Below, piece by piece: positions 1-11,182 of a stretch of 64,000 nt of DNA (positions within the stretch are counted from its first letter, which is position 1; every line of letters begins with the position of its first letter). Below the pieces are notes generated by a model. The model ran no database searches, had not been told where the DNA came from, and was given only the letters and a program-made list of their open reading frames with translations. Location: contig OZ024789.1 of assembly GCA_964017065.1 (NCBI GenBank), forward strand, positions 5,832,191 through 5,896,190, in the 5' to 3' direction. Source of the stretch: Haliclona indistincta. Taxonomy: Eukaryota > Porifera > Demospongiae > Haplosclerida > Chalinidae. The translations under genes were made by a program, and so were the position numbers.

Positions 1-13
1 CTCCAGCCTCCTG

Positions 14-391
14 ATGGGTCGCCAACCAAGGAGTACCCTACCTCAGATCAACTCTCATTTGACACCTGATTGGTCTCATTTGATTTCCTTTCCTGAGAAT
101 GATATGAAATTCAAAGAAAAGCAGAAACAGAATTATGACAGCAGACATAGAGTCCACTTTCAGAACACCCTACCAGAAAGAACAAATGTTTGGATCAAGT
201 CAGACAAGCGTCCTACTCAGGGTACTGTTCTCTCTGATGCGACAACCCCTCGTTCATATTGGGTTGATACTCCCTCTGGAAAACTTCGGAGAAACCGTCG
301 CCATCTCACTGTGGTTCCACCAATTTCCGTGAGCAGAGATCCAATCATCACTCGCTCTAAGACTGAGAAAGGGAGATGTGGCAAGATGTAA
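14..391 (+). mobile_element. Ty3/gypsy retrotransposon integrase C-terminal fragment
   Basis: The frame encodes about 125 residues typical of the end of a Ty3/gypsy Pol polyprotein. A basic stretch (KEKQKQNYDSRHR) is followed by a W-I-K segment, then SYWVDTPSGKLRRNRRHL, which is the usual integrase C-terminal (SH3-like/GPY-type) region before the stop. The 5' part lies outside the window. No LTR could be delimited downstream before the gap, so the fragment may be a truncated relic. The family assignment rests on recalled similarity. Confidence 0.8.
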
Positions 392-514
392 CAATCACTT
401 GTGCCATCACTTGTACTATCACTGGCACCATCATTGTACTCTCCAGTCGGACTGTCTCTACTCATTATAATTATTATATATAGCACTCATGATTGGTAGC
501 TGGTCAGTTCAGTT

Positions 515-620
515 CAGTTCAATAATATCTGCTGCTAACACTATTGCCATAATACTACACGCTCGTAACCGAGCGTGTAGTATTATGGCAATAGTGTTAG
601 CAGCAGATATTATTGAACTG
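515..620. repeat. Perfect 51-bp inverted repeat at the gap edge
   Basis: Bases 515-565 are the exact reverse complement of 570-620, with a 4-base spacer (taac). The right arm ends at the first N of the gap. A palindrome of this perfection at a contig end is often an assembly or library foldback artefact. A real hairpin or transposon end is the alternative. Confidence 0.9.
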
Positions 621-820
621 NNNNNNNNNNNNNNNNNNNNNNNNNNNNNNNNNNNNNNNNNNNNNNNNNNNNNNNNNNNNNNNNNNNNNNNNNNNNNNNN
701 NNNNNNNNNNNNNNNNNNNNNNNNNNNNNNNNNNNNNNNNNNNNNNNNNNNNNNNNNNNNNNNNNNNNNNNNNNNNNNNNNNNNNNNNNNNNNNNNNNNN
801 NNNNNNNNNNNNNNNNNNNN
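621..820. other. Assembly gap (200 N)
   Basis: Exactly 200 Ns, probably a default-size scaffold gap, so the real distance is unknown. It truncates the 5' side of the channel gene that follows. Confidence 0.98.
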
Positions 821-822
821 AT

Positions 823-3800
823 GGTCAGCGCAAGAGCATGCAAGATTACCTCAGAGTACAGCCAGATAACTTCAAGGTATCAGATTCTTTGTGATTGTGA
901 TACAGGTACATGACGTTAGCTACTTGTTAATTTTGCTGCTTTGATGAGTACATTGTTCCTATTTCTTTGTGTCCTATTTTCATAGCGCTTGCATGTGATC
1001 TTTATACTAGGATTTTGTCACTGTGTCACTGTGTAGACAGTCTTGTAAAAATAATAGTATCCTTGAACTGACAGAAGTTCAGTCAGATCAACAGTTAGAT
1101 TAGTTCAGTGTGTATACATACAAGTTATTAATAAATATAAACACATGTACCTAATTATACAGTACAATATTTATTCAGAATATAAACGTTGTCGCCGAGG
1201 TAGCAGAGTTTCTACTGATTTACACCAATGAAATTTGTTCAGAGAATTATGAACAGATTAAAGAGGTCTTGCAAGCAATGATTGAGATATGTGTTGGGAA
1301 TGCTGCCAATCAACAAGTCATTCTCGACAAGCAGGTTGTAGACCCTATCAACAGGATACTCCATCTGCAATTCACAGAAACGGTAAGCTGGTAACTTCTG
1401 CTATATGCAGTAGAGAGATTCTTCTTCTAGCTAATCATGTAATGGAGCTTACTAATCATGGTTATAAAACAAACTCATTATTATCTATTTTGCTTTCATA
1501 ACTTTGCCTATTATGTTACAAAGTGCTAAGCAGAAATGCAAGTGTAAGAGAAAATGAATAAGAAATCAGAATACAGTCAGCGCATCATGATGGTTACGAT
1601 ACTTGCTCTGTTTCAGTTGCATTTGAATATTAATTTTAGTCTGCATTCTGTGATGCTGTAATGACATTCATTGGCAGATTACAAAGAAAAAATGACTATG
1701 AATATCATTACGGCATCTTGGAACACGATCAAACTTTTCAACCGCAACTGAAAAAAACATCTGTTAGTTCAAAGCATGAATTTCGAATATGATGCTTATA
1801 ATGTCACACATGATTATTTTGTGACAACATGCATGACAGTGCATGTTTCATGCACAAGTAAACTACTTTACTTTTTTCAAATTCTATCATAAACATTGTG
1901 TAGGATGTATCCAATGATGATGTTGATGTTCTGGAGATCAAAACCAAGGCAGTGGAGCTGCTGATAGTCATGCTCGAAGAGACTAGTCCACACTCTGCAG
2001 TCATCAGGAAGGGTCTGCAGGGTACAGTCAGTGTTCCTGGATTAGTTCAGACCATGGAGTACTTCAGGAAAATGTCCACTGAGCCGTTGGTGAAACGCAA
2101 GCAGATGGACGACAATGCTGAACGAGGAAAATTTCACTGTTATCACGTGATGATTGCGTTGGCTGATTCTGACAAGAAACTGGACAATTTTACTCTCGGT
2201 AATGACTCATGATCACAGAACAATGCTGCATGCACCTTATAAGTATTGCCGTGTACTGACTATAATCAAATTGTCCTAAGCATGCATTAGTTGTAAATTG
2301 AAAAAGAAATGCTACGAACAATCCTGGCAGGCACTCCCACACTCTCATGGGTGCTTGACCCCTTACCAAACTCATGGTTATGTATGTTAATTACAGCCAC
2401 AAACACAAATGCACTTTTACTAATAATGTTTTATAGATGAATTATGTGAGAAGGAAGATCATCATAAAAGCAACTGGAGGAAACAGTCGCGCACTGTAGA
2501 AATACGCTACGAGTATGAGAAGGACAAGCATATTCTTACAAAAGTGAACTTTTTTCGTCATCATAATGTAAGCACCTAACAATTATTGTGCAAGTTTGAA
2601 CTTGGTGTCCTTTTTTCAGATTCGTATTAGAAAAGAGGTCGAAGAGAAAGTGAAGTGGAACATCGATAGAGAGTCCATGCAGAACAAGCAGAGAGCTCTT
2701 ATTGACTTGTTCAAACCTTTGAAAAAAGATTTATTTCATCAGGTACATGATACACAAGAATTTACAAATAATTATGATACTTTTTTGCTACTTCAGGAAA
2801 AATTGCGCAAGTACTACGTTTTTCGAGCTATAAAGGCTTTTCCGTAAGTGCTATAGTACACGAGGTACTTAAACTGTGTATTGACACTTTAGACAACTGA
2901 GACATTGGCTGCTTATTTTTCTCACACTTTTGCTTAATCTTTTTGTGCTGTTTCTGTTCTCTGTGCCACCAGAGATAAGGTAATTCATTTTCCTGAGTAG
3001 TTTGAAGTAAAAGTTACAAATTTAATCATAATATTATTATAGCACCGTAAACATAGAAAATTTTGCGCTTGAATATTTTTTCATTTTTGTAGGAAATTTT
3101 TTTTGTGTATTCCTCATTATATTGTATATTTTTTATTGGAGCAACAAATTTTTTTCCCATGAAATTTCAAAAGAATAATTTTGCAATACATGATTGTGTA
3201 TTTTCACTGAAAATAATGTCTAACATTATTTTTGTAAAATATGTGAAATGTAGTAACTTGTTCACTTGTATTGCAGAGGATCTAGTACGGTTACTAATGT
3301 GTCAAGACCGGACTTTGTTCAACCCAATTTTGCTTGGTTGAGAGTCCCACTGTACCTTTTCGGTCCGATACACTTGATTCTAGCCATGTGGATGGTAGTC
3401 GAGTATTTTCTCATTAATCTCCCTCACTTCAGATTACCTGGACACTTACAAACACTCATGTGAGCTGTGACCACATGCAATATTAGTGTATTCTGTATAC
3501 TTAACTTTTTAAGTGGCTTGCGCTATGTTGCATCAACACAATGCAGATATAGAAATTTGATCTATTCCTGCATCACATTGCATTGCAATACAATTTGAAT
3601 TGACGATGCAACGTCGCGCAAGCCACTTCGTCATAATATTGTAAATCACGGTGGCGGCGTATTCAGGATTTGAATAAGGAGTGACATTCAAGACAAAGAG
3701 CACTTAGCCTACACTGAAATGTGGTTTTTGATGACTCCAGCCCAGATTTCATGAATATTATTAGTGACATAGCAAGTTGTTTGCTAAGGGTGTGGTTGTG

Positions 3801-6167
3801 CACTGAACACACCCTTTTAGCTACACCCCTGCCTTTATACTTGAGCATGACCATAAATTTATCCTAGTGTGTAAGGCGTCTGTTATTACAAGGTTATCAG
3901 TTATTTTCTTGTCTACACAGACATAAGATCGAGTTCAAGGGACCTGTTGAATTCTCAAAGCCGACTCTTCTTGATGTCAACATATTCGGTCTAACCACAA
4001 TGTGGGTTCTGCTGTTTCTGATCAGCTCTTTGTTGTCTCTGATCTTTGTGGGATACTTCTACTGTATCTGCATGCTACATATCGTGTTCAATAATGACAT
4101 TCTTCAGCGAGTGCTTCGATCAGTCACTAAAAATGGTATGTGACTTTGAGAAAATAATACTTTCATTGCCAATGTGATTTGATAGCAAATGTGGTACCAT
4201 GCAGCATATGAAAGTTCAATCCACCAATATACAGTATTCATTGTTTAAGGTTGATCATTCATTGATTTCATTGTTTTAAGGTTGATATTGTAGTACATTT
4301 GTACCAAACTGGAAAGTGCTAAATTTTTAAATAATATTGTAGATTTTTGCATAGTACAATAACTCAAATTTTCGACTGCAAAAATTATGAGTGGTGTTGA
4401 ACTTGGGAAAATAGCACTCAGACTATGGTGTTACTGTCATGTTCGTTCCTTATTAGGTATAGCACTGTTGTGGGTGGCGTTGTTAGGACTAGCAATTCTC
4501 TTCATCTACTCCGTGTTCTCATTCGCCTTTATATGGGACAGGTTCTACATGACTGATAACGCTGTACTGTATTGCGATAATCTGCTGGAGTGCTTCGTAT
4601 CTATTATACGCTATGGACTCATCGATAACCTTGGAGTGGTATGTTCAAAGCTGAAATAATGTCTGATCAAAATTAATGCATAATTATTAACAAAATTACC
4701 CTTTGTCTGCCATTTTGTCAACCAAAACAGTGGGTTTCAGCTGTAGTTCAACCTGAAGAGTAAGCTTGTTCAGACAAAAAATTCCAATGACTGGACAAAG
4801 GTCAAAGGCTCTCCGTGGGTGTGGCTCCCATGCAATCGAGCCACACCCACAGAGACCCTGGGGACGAGGCTAGTTAGGAAGCGGAATATGCAGCTTTTAC
4901 TCATAATGAAAAGAGCTGTACTTATTCATGACTAAATACTGGTAACTTGAATAATTATCAATTCAGGACATACCCTTGGATGTTGAGTCAGCTACAGGCC
5001 GTCCACCGTTCTATCTTGCCGGCTGGAGGCTGCTGCTGGACTTGAGCTTTTTCATCATCGTCACCACCATTGGTCTAAACATCGTGTTCGGTATCATTGT
5101 AGATACCTTCTCTGAGCTCAGGGACGAGAGGGTAAGAAAAACTAAGCTTTGATTTTCTTGTAGCTAACTGATAGATTTGCATTTCTGAGTTTAAATTTAC
5201 TGTGAAAAATGATTTGACTGTAGTGTAACATCGAGGAAGACCAGAAAGCCAAGTGTTTCATTTGTGACTTGGAAAACCATGAATTTGATTTCAAAGCTAA
5301 GGTACATTATAGTATTAACTACAGTACCAAGATAATGTATAGTAGAAATGCATTCGAAATATGATAGAATGCGAACGCAGTCAAATGCGATCGCACATTA
5401 AATCCTAATAATAATTATTGCCTTGATGCTAGCTTATTCAAACGTACTTACGTATACTTGCGTACTCTTTTAAATGCGTTTGCATTAATGGTTTTATGAG
5501 TGACTGCGTATGAATACGAATGTGTGTAGGTGTTTGCAAACCCATTCATCTTATTATGTTATCTCTGGACCGTACTGTCTTTGTATGACTGGCTCATTAT
5601 GTACAATGGTGGCATTAGTAATCTAATTATATACATGCAGGGCTTCAATAATCATGTCAAGAAGGACCACAACATGTGGGACTATGTCTACTACTCGTAT
5701 TATCTTGACTCCATCGATACCAGTAACCATACGGCCATACAGAAATATGTCTATAACTTGGTAAGAACACATTATTCTGTTACAAAAGTATTTTGTAATT
5801 CTGTAGATTGCATGTTTCACATACTTTGAAAACATACGGTTGTGAACAACTTCCAGAATAGATTCGGCTGCAATACTTTTTGCGTTTCAAAATTAATTTT
5901 TTCTCATGAACATTACTTTTGTAAATTTCTTTTTAAATGACACTATAGATTCTTGAGAAGCAACCTAAATTCTTTCCCAAGGGAGAAGCATGCTGTTTTG
6001 AAGCTGAAGAGGATCCTGTAGAGCTGAAGCTTGAGTTGCTGCAAGCTGAGATGGAGCGGTTGCTGCAACGATTCCGCCAGAAAGATGTCAGCAAGTTAGT
6101 GAACGCCAAGATGGCTGAGAGAAAGATGTGGGAAGAAAAAGTACTTCGTCCACAGCAAAGTGACTAG
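823..6167 (+). CDS. IP3-receptor/RyR-superfamily-like channel, C-terminal part
   Basis: Exons read: 823-876, 1179-1382, 1904-2198, 2437-2567, 2620-2742, 2797-2843, 2893-2979, 3277-3459, 3921-4135, 4457-4638, 4967-5131, 5224-5301, 5641-5760, 5949-6167. All have GT-AG borders and phases agree, giving about 700 residues. The first exons match the RIH-associated domain (MQDYLRVQPDNF; NAANQQVILDKQVVDPIN). Membrane segments follow, then a pore loop (CDNLLECFVSIIRYGLIDNLGVD), an S6 helix (LNIVFGIIVDTFSELRDER) and the zinc-binding linker (CFIC...NNHVKKDHNMW). The C-terminus is a helical, Glu-rich tail. IP3 receptors normally have GGGVGD in the filter; here the aligned stretch is NLGVD. I count five membrane helices, one fewer than the family's six. 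The ligand-binding N-terminus is absent, probably beyond the gap. The expected role is an intracellular cation release channel; permeation is uncertain because of the filter. Confidence 0.85.
3511..3628. mobile_element. 118-bp MITE-like hairpin in a channel-gene intron
   Basis: Terminal inverted repeats of 24 bases (starting aagtggcttgcgc; 2 mismatches) bound this element in the intron between exons ending at 3459 and starting at 3921. No coding capacity. The family is not recognised. Confidence 0.7.
4815..4850. repeat. Short perfect hairpin in intron
   Basis: Thirteen-base arms GTGGGTGTGGCTC and GAGCCACACCCAC are separated by 10 bases inside the intron after the pore exon. It may be a MITE remnant. 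Confidence 0.6.
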
Positions 6168-7350
6168 AGACATATCAAGCATCAAATAGATTTAGATGTG
6201 CTCTTTTAGCAACGCATGCATTGTACTGTTTCCTGCAGTAGTGGTAGGTATAATAGACAGCACTTACTGATAGTAAAATTAGACATTAAATATATTTCAT
6301 TATGGTGTAATAATGACATAACAACAACAGTGTACGGTGTATTATACCCTCCCACAAACTAAAATAGCCATACACAGAAGTTAAGTTATAATTAATATTA
6401 TTAATGGTTATTTCACTTAAGATAGTTCAAGAATATACGATACAATCCATGGTCCTCTTTGAAACCGTTCTTCTTAAATAGTCTTACGGAACTTTCATTG
6501 CCAACTGCAATGTATGTGAATGGCACTTCTCCTTTCTTGTTACACATCTCTCTCACAACAGCACTAGCCAGGCCTCTCCCTCGATACTCCTCCAATGTGT
6601 AGAGATGATGGATGAAGCCACCAGAAGCATCTTTAACAGCCCATGATACTAGCTTAGTAGGTGTGGTGTTAGTAAATACTCCCACACTATCTCCTGACTC
6701 GATACAGTGCAGAAATCGAGCAGTACGAATAGATGGTAGATCAGACCAATATCCCCAGTATTGCGCAATATACTCAGCATGGCATGGCTCCAACTGCTGG
6801 TAGTAGAACTCCTCTGGTAGTTGCTGCTGACTGTATTTGCATGTGTAAGTATACAAGTGTGATAAAAGTTAATGTGCATGTACATGTAATAATATGCATG
6901 ATAAAGAGACATCACTATATTGTACTCCTGCTACTGTTGATTATAATTTCACATTCGAAAAGTGTGCAATTCTCCGTAGCAAACCTGGTTGGCTATTTGA
7001 ATGCTGGTTTACTAATTACTAATTGAAACCTTATAATAATTATCACCAGCCATTATAATTAGTTGTCAATCACTATATGCTACCATGCAAGATCAAAACC
7101 TGGCATGCACCACCAATGCGGCATGCATGACTAATTCCCTAGCCAGTAGGAGAAGCACTTGGTATGCACTGCATGAATTCACCAGAAAAATAATTGTTCT
7201 GTAACTTGATCCACATACCTAGCTGCTATACAGGTAGTGGTGCACTCTTTCTGACTTACGTTTTTTGTTCTTTGATTGTAAGACTGTAACGCTTAATCAA
7301 GCAGCCTTCATAGATACAGCCATGTTCTCTGCCCAGTGGATGATATACTG

Positions 7351-7352
<2 letters not shown>

Positions 7353-7388
<36 letters not shown>

Positions 7389-8033
7389 GCAAACATAAAG
7401 CTCAATAGCCAGTGGCTAATAGAGAGCAGCAAAAATTAATAAAATAGTAATAAAATACGACTATTATAAATTATGGTAGTGTTAACAATAATTTATTATG
7501 GTGGGGTATTGTTAATATGTCTACAGACTTGAAAAGAAAAACTGGACAGAGAGAGAGAAGACTTGATAGAAGAGTCGAGAGAGTTCCATAGAAGAATTGC
7601 AGAGGGAAAATAGGATTTAGAGAAGGAACTGGAGCGGGAAAAAATAGGAAGGAAGTTGTTAGGGTCATAGGAGCGAATGGGGTAGGGAGGACGGGGGTAT
7701 TTTATGAGAATAGAGGAGCAAGGAAAGTGAGAAGGGTTGTGGGAAATTTTAAAGAGAGATTTTATACTTGAAATTTTGCGGCGAGAAGAGAGACTAGAAA
7801 TGTGATGAGAAGAAGAAATAGAGGCAATAGAGTCGGAATCGAATTTAGAAGCGAGATTTAAAGCAAAAGACTGGACAGATTCTAGTTTATAAGACAGTGT
7901 GGAAGAGGAAGGAGACCAGACAGGAGAGCAGTATTCGAGAATTGGACGGACTAATGAAAAATATAAACGAATAATAGAAGAGGAAGAAGAAAAACGATAA
8001 AAATGTCTGAAAATTAAACCTTTGCGGGACTTT
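7353..8033 (-). mobile_element. 5'-truncated LINE (reverse transcriptase C-terminus plus poly(A))
   Basis: On the minus strand 8033-7496 encodes the C-terminal end of a non-LTR reverse transcriptase (SLVRPILEYCSPVW, then KLESVQSFALNLASKF, ending NNTPP-stop). It is followed by a short 3' UTR and a 33-base A tail (poly-T at 7353-7385 on the plus strand). The motif PILEY-SPVW is characteristic of jockey/CR1/RTE-type LINEs. The element sits inside exon 4 of GLYAT-like gene A. Confidence 0.85.
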
Positions 8034-8327
8034 TCATCTTAGCCATATCGTCTGTATAACCTGAATGGCATGTGCATTATTATGTATTGTATAATTATTA
8101 TACTCATAGCATACCATGTACTAACAGATTAGATTTACTCCAGTCAATGACCCTGCCAAGAATATTTATGATCTTCTCACTATTTTGTTCTCCAGCAGCA
8201 GTAGCTATTAGCTCCACATTGTCTGCAAGTATACACATTATAATAGATCAATAAACGATTACTCTCTTTGAAAATAATTGTATGTGTATAATGTTACAAT
8301 CCTGAGGGATCAAACACCTCTGGCTTA

Positions 8328-9092
8328 TTATGCCTCGGTGGGCGGAGCCACGAGGCATACAGTAGTTCGTTTGTGTATGTGTGTATCTGTCTGTCTGTCT
8401 GTCGGCAGGATTTCTCGTCGCTCGCTGAAAACTAAGCGCTGAAACGTGCAACACAACCTAAAGTCGATATTTGCTTGAAAATGAATTGTAAGGATTTTGG
8501 TTATAAGGCTCTGTTCGTGAGTTATAGCGTGATTGCTTACCTCGCGATCGCCGGCTGGCGATCTAGTTGCTGATGTAACGACAAAATTGTCTATTACTGG
8601 CTGCCTTACAGCTAGTGAGTTCGCATTTACTTCAGAACAGCACGGCAGACTTGTATATGAAGCTGCGTTCTAGAGTTATGGCGTATAGCTTTGCTTACCT
8701 CGCGATCGATGGCCGTTGCTGGCGATCTGGAGTTCTCCGTAGACAAAACTATCCACAGTTGACTGCCTAGAAGCTGATAGGTTACATCGTAAGTCTAAAG
8801 AAATTGTGTAAGCAAGCTATCTCGCTCGTAGTACGTGCTGTGCCCTGAACAATATAGACACGCCCAGTTGAATTAGTGGTCAGCACTGATTGGCTTCTGA
8901 TTGCATAACTATTATACTATATACTGCATTGTGATTGCTGTACAGAAAGGTACTTGTGTATGTTTTTATAAGTTGTCAGCCACTAACATAGTGTTCAACT
9001 AGCAACAGCAGACTTTCATTACTGCTTGTGTATTTCAGTTCAGCGTATTTAGTCAGACAGGCATGTATGCATAACATTCCACCGAGGCATAA
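8328..9092. mobile_element. 765-bp MITE-like element with TTATGCCTCGGTGG ends
   Basis: Terminal inverted repeats TTATGCCTCGGTGG and CCACCGAGGCATAA bound the element, in intron 2 of GLYAT-like gene A. A close copy of the left end recurs at 24804, and a diverged internal relic in reverse orientation lies near 40190-40345. No transposase frame was seen. Confidence 0.65.
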
Positions 9093-9574
9093 GCACCTTC
9101 GGTGCCTAGTAGCTTATAGCTTCTAATGAAAAATCCCTTTAACAAATAGTAGAAATATGTGCAATAACTCATTTTTACACATGAGTAGCTGCCATCTTAA
9201 TTCGCAGTCATCCTACATAGTTAGTCACGACCATGACTCACACTTTCTAATTCAATTAGCTAATTATTGTCATTGTGTGCAGTTGACGTACTGTTAATAA
9301 CATCACGATGAGGTAGCCATTCCTGGTAGAGTATTACAACACAGGTGTAGTCTGGCCACTGGTCTGTGAACACTCGTGCCTTGATTTCACCAGATATCCA
9401 CTTCTCCAATAGATAGTGAATCTTCAGTTAAAATATTAATATCAAACACTGCATTGTACTGTACTACATTTCATGTTTGATTACCCAGTTAGGTGAGCAG
9501 CATCCCTCAAGGTGGAGCTTCTTGAAGGCACACTCTGACCACTCCTCAGGAAGTACTGTAGCAATAGCAGACAT

Positions 9575-10360
9575 TTTAACTTTCAATCCGTGCTGCATAA
9601 TACGTGTTGGCTTGGTATCTTTGTGTGCACACAACACACAGGGACTTTTATAGCCTCTCATGAGAATGAAGCCCATAAACATTGTTTGCTATGTGCTGTC
9701 ATGGTAACATTTTGTCGCTAATAATATTAAATTTCAATCAGCATAATTGAGCAATTCATGATCACACCTCACACTCAACACTACCAAGAAAGAAGGCTTG
9801 TGTGGGTTCAATGTGAAGTAATGAAACCTCTCTGTGTGTGAAGTAATAGTTGTGTGTAAATGTAACAAAACCATTGTGTGTTCAATGCATGCCAATAATT
9901 AGGCAGTTGAACAAGTAAAGTTTGACTTTGTTATGTGCATGCGTGAAAATCTCATGGCTTGTGTTATGCACTCTGTGTTGTTGACATAAAACTACTATAA
10001 ATCAGTTCAGTGTGGTATTAAATTATTGTCTAGTGTGCTTTGAACTTCAAATGAGCAATTGAATACTCTTGCTACCCATGCATTCTGCTTGCTTGTTACT
10101 TACTATGGCCTGGTGAAACTGTGAAAACGGACAAGCAATATTCATAACTGTAATTATTGTGAGAGGAAATATGAAACATGATGATGTACATGTATAGACT
10201 ATAAGTATAGAAAAAAGACTGACTAGACAAGTAGGTTGAATAGATGCTATCCAAAGAGGTTTTCAAGACTATTATAAAACAATTGCATGACGTAATAGCT
10301 GTGTAAGGATAGCTCTTGTTTGTAAAACTAGAGTTCTATAGTGAACACATTCCCGTGCGC
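9575..10360. other. Intergenic sequence, nothing recognised
   Basis: AT-rich sequence upstream of GLYAT-like gene A. No convincing exon, RNA gene or bounded repeat was seen. Confidence 0.5.
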
Positions 10361-10611
10361 TGAGCTAAGAGCTAAACACGACTACTCCAGCATTACTGCA
10401 ACACTCACGTTATAGCTAGTGCATAGACAGCTCCAGATAAATTGATGATAGCATAGCTACCATTATGCACTAACCGTGTTCTGAGGCTAAGAGCTAAACA
10501 CGACTACTCCAGCATTACCGTGTGCAACAGCAGCAACACTCACGTTACAGTTAGTCCATAGACAGCTCCAGATAAATTGATGATAGCATAGCTACCATAC
10601 ATGCACTAACA
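10361..10611. repeat. Tandem duplication of about 120 bp
   Basis: Two adjacent diverged copies (about 10361-10475 and 10482-10611) share the blocks gctaaacacgactactccag and gacagctccagataaattga in the same order, with small indels. Confidence 0.75.
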
Positions 10612-10689
10612 GGTGATTGGCATATCACAGAAGGTCTCAAGAAAGACTGATACCGTATATGTTCAAGGCCTCGAGAAGTTTAATGGCTC

Positions 10690-11040
10690 TGGCGTACGGA
10701 CGGTTCATGTGAGACTGAGCGAGGACATCAGGAGGTTGGGTGACACACCCACAATACCGTAAAATGCTCTTACAAGGACACGTAGCTTTAGAAAGTCATG
10801 GTCGAGCAAGGTTTGCCAACTCAAAAAACGTCTTCAGAGGACTATAAATTCAGTGAAAAAGCTGCAAAGTGCACTTTTGTGGCGAATTTCGAGCGGTGAG
10901 ACGTAAACAGGCGTGTTTTTTGACGACACACAAACACACGCACGCACGCACACACACACACACACACACACACGCGCGCATATACATATACATAGACAGA
11001 CACGAACGCATAACCTTCGCGCATACTGCGCACGAATAAT
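10690..11040. repeat. Dispersed repeat relic with CA microsatellite
   Basis: This stretch matches, inverted and diverged, the sequence at about 45450-45765 in an ankyrin-gene intron; shared blocks include gacgtcttcacaggactata-like and gcgtgttttttgacgacaca-like segments. A (CA)n/(CG)-rich microsatellite occupies about 10925-10980 within it. Cys/Val-rich frames across it are microsatellite translation. Confidence 0.65.
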
Positions 11041-11182
11041 AAACAAGATCTACATGTGTACTGAATTTAGTTATCAACATGCCATTCCCGTGGCTTTCCT
11101 TGTAAGGGAAGGTTCATGAATTTGCTCTGCAAGAGTGGGCGGGGCTCGTTGGGAAGGTGGAGCTCGTGCGGAGTAGACAGCG

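Larger units (their letters stand above)
6413..9574 (-). pseudogene. GLYAT-like (GNAT) N-acyltransferase gene A, LINE-disrupted
   Basis: Minus-strand exons by comparison with gene B: exon 1 9485-9574 (from MSAIATVLPEEWSE), exon 2 9307-9421, exon 3 8115-8222, exon 4 split between about 8034-8057 and 7257-7352, exon 5 6413-6830. The last exon encodes a GNAT fold with an acyl-CoA-binding signature (EEYRGRGLASAVV) and the end NESSVRLFKKNGF, as in glycine N-acyltransferase-like proteins. Exon 4 is interrupted by a truncated LINE. Reading into it gives a stop within a few codons, so a full protein cannot be made unless the insert is spliced out. Exons 1-3 and 5 otherwise look open, suggesting recent inactivation. 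Gene B at 13508-14763 is the intact paralogue. Confidence 0.8.

Noticed and set aside
10834..11119. Several overlapping Cys/Val- or His/Thr-rich frames
   Set aside because: They read through a CA/CG microsatellite and a dispersed repeat relic on both strands.
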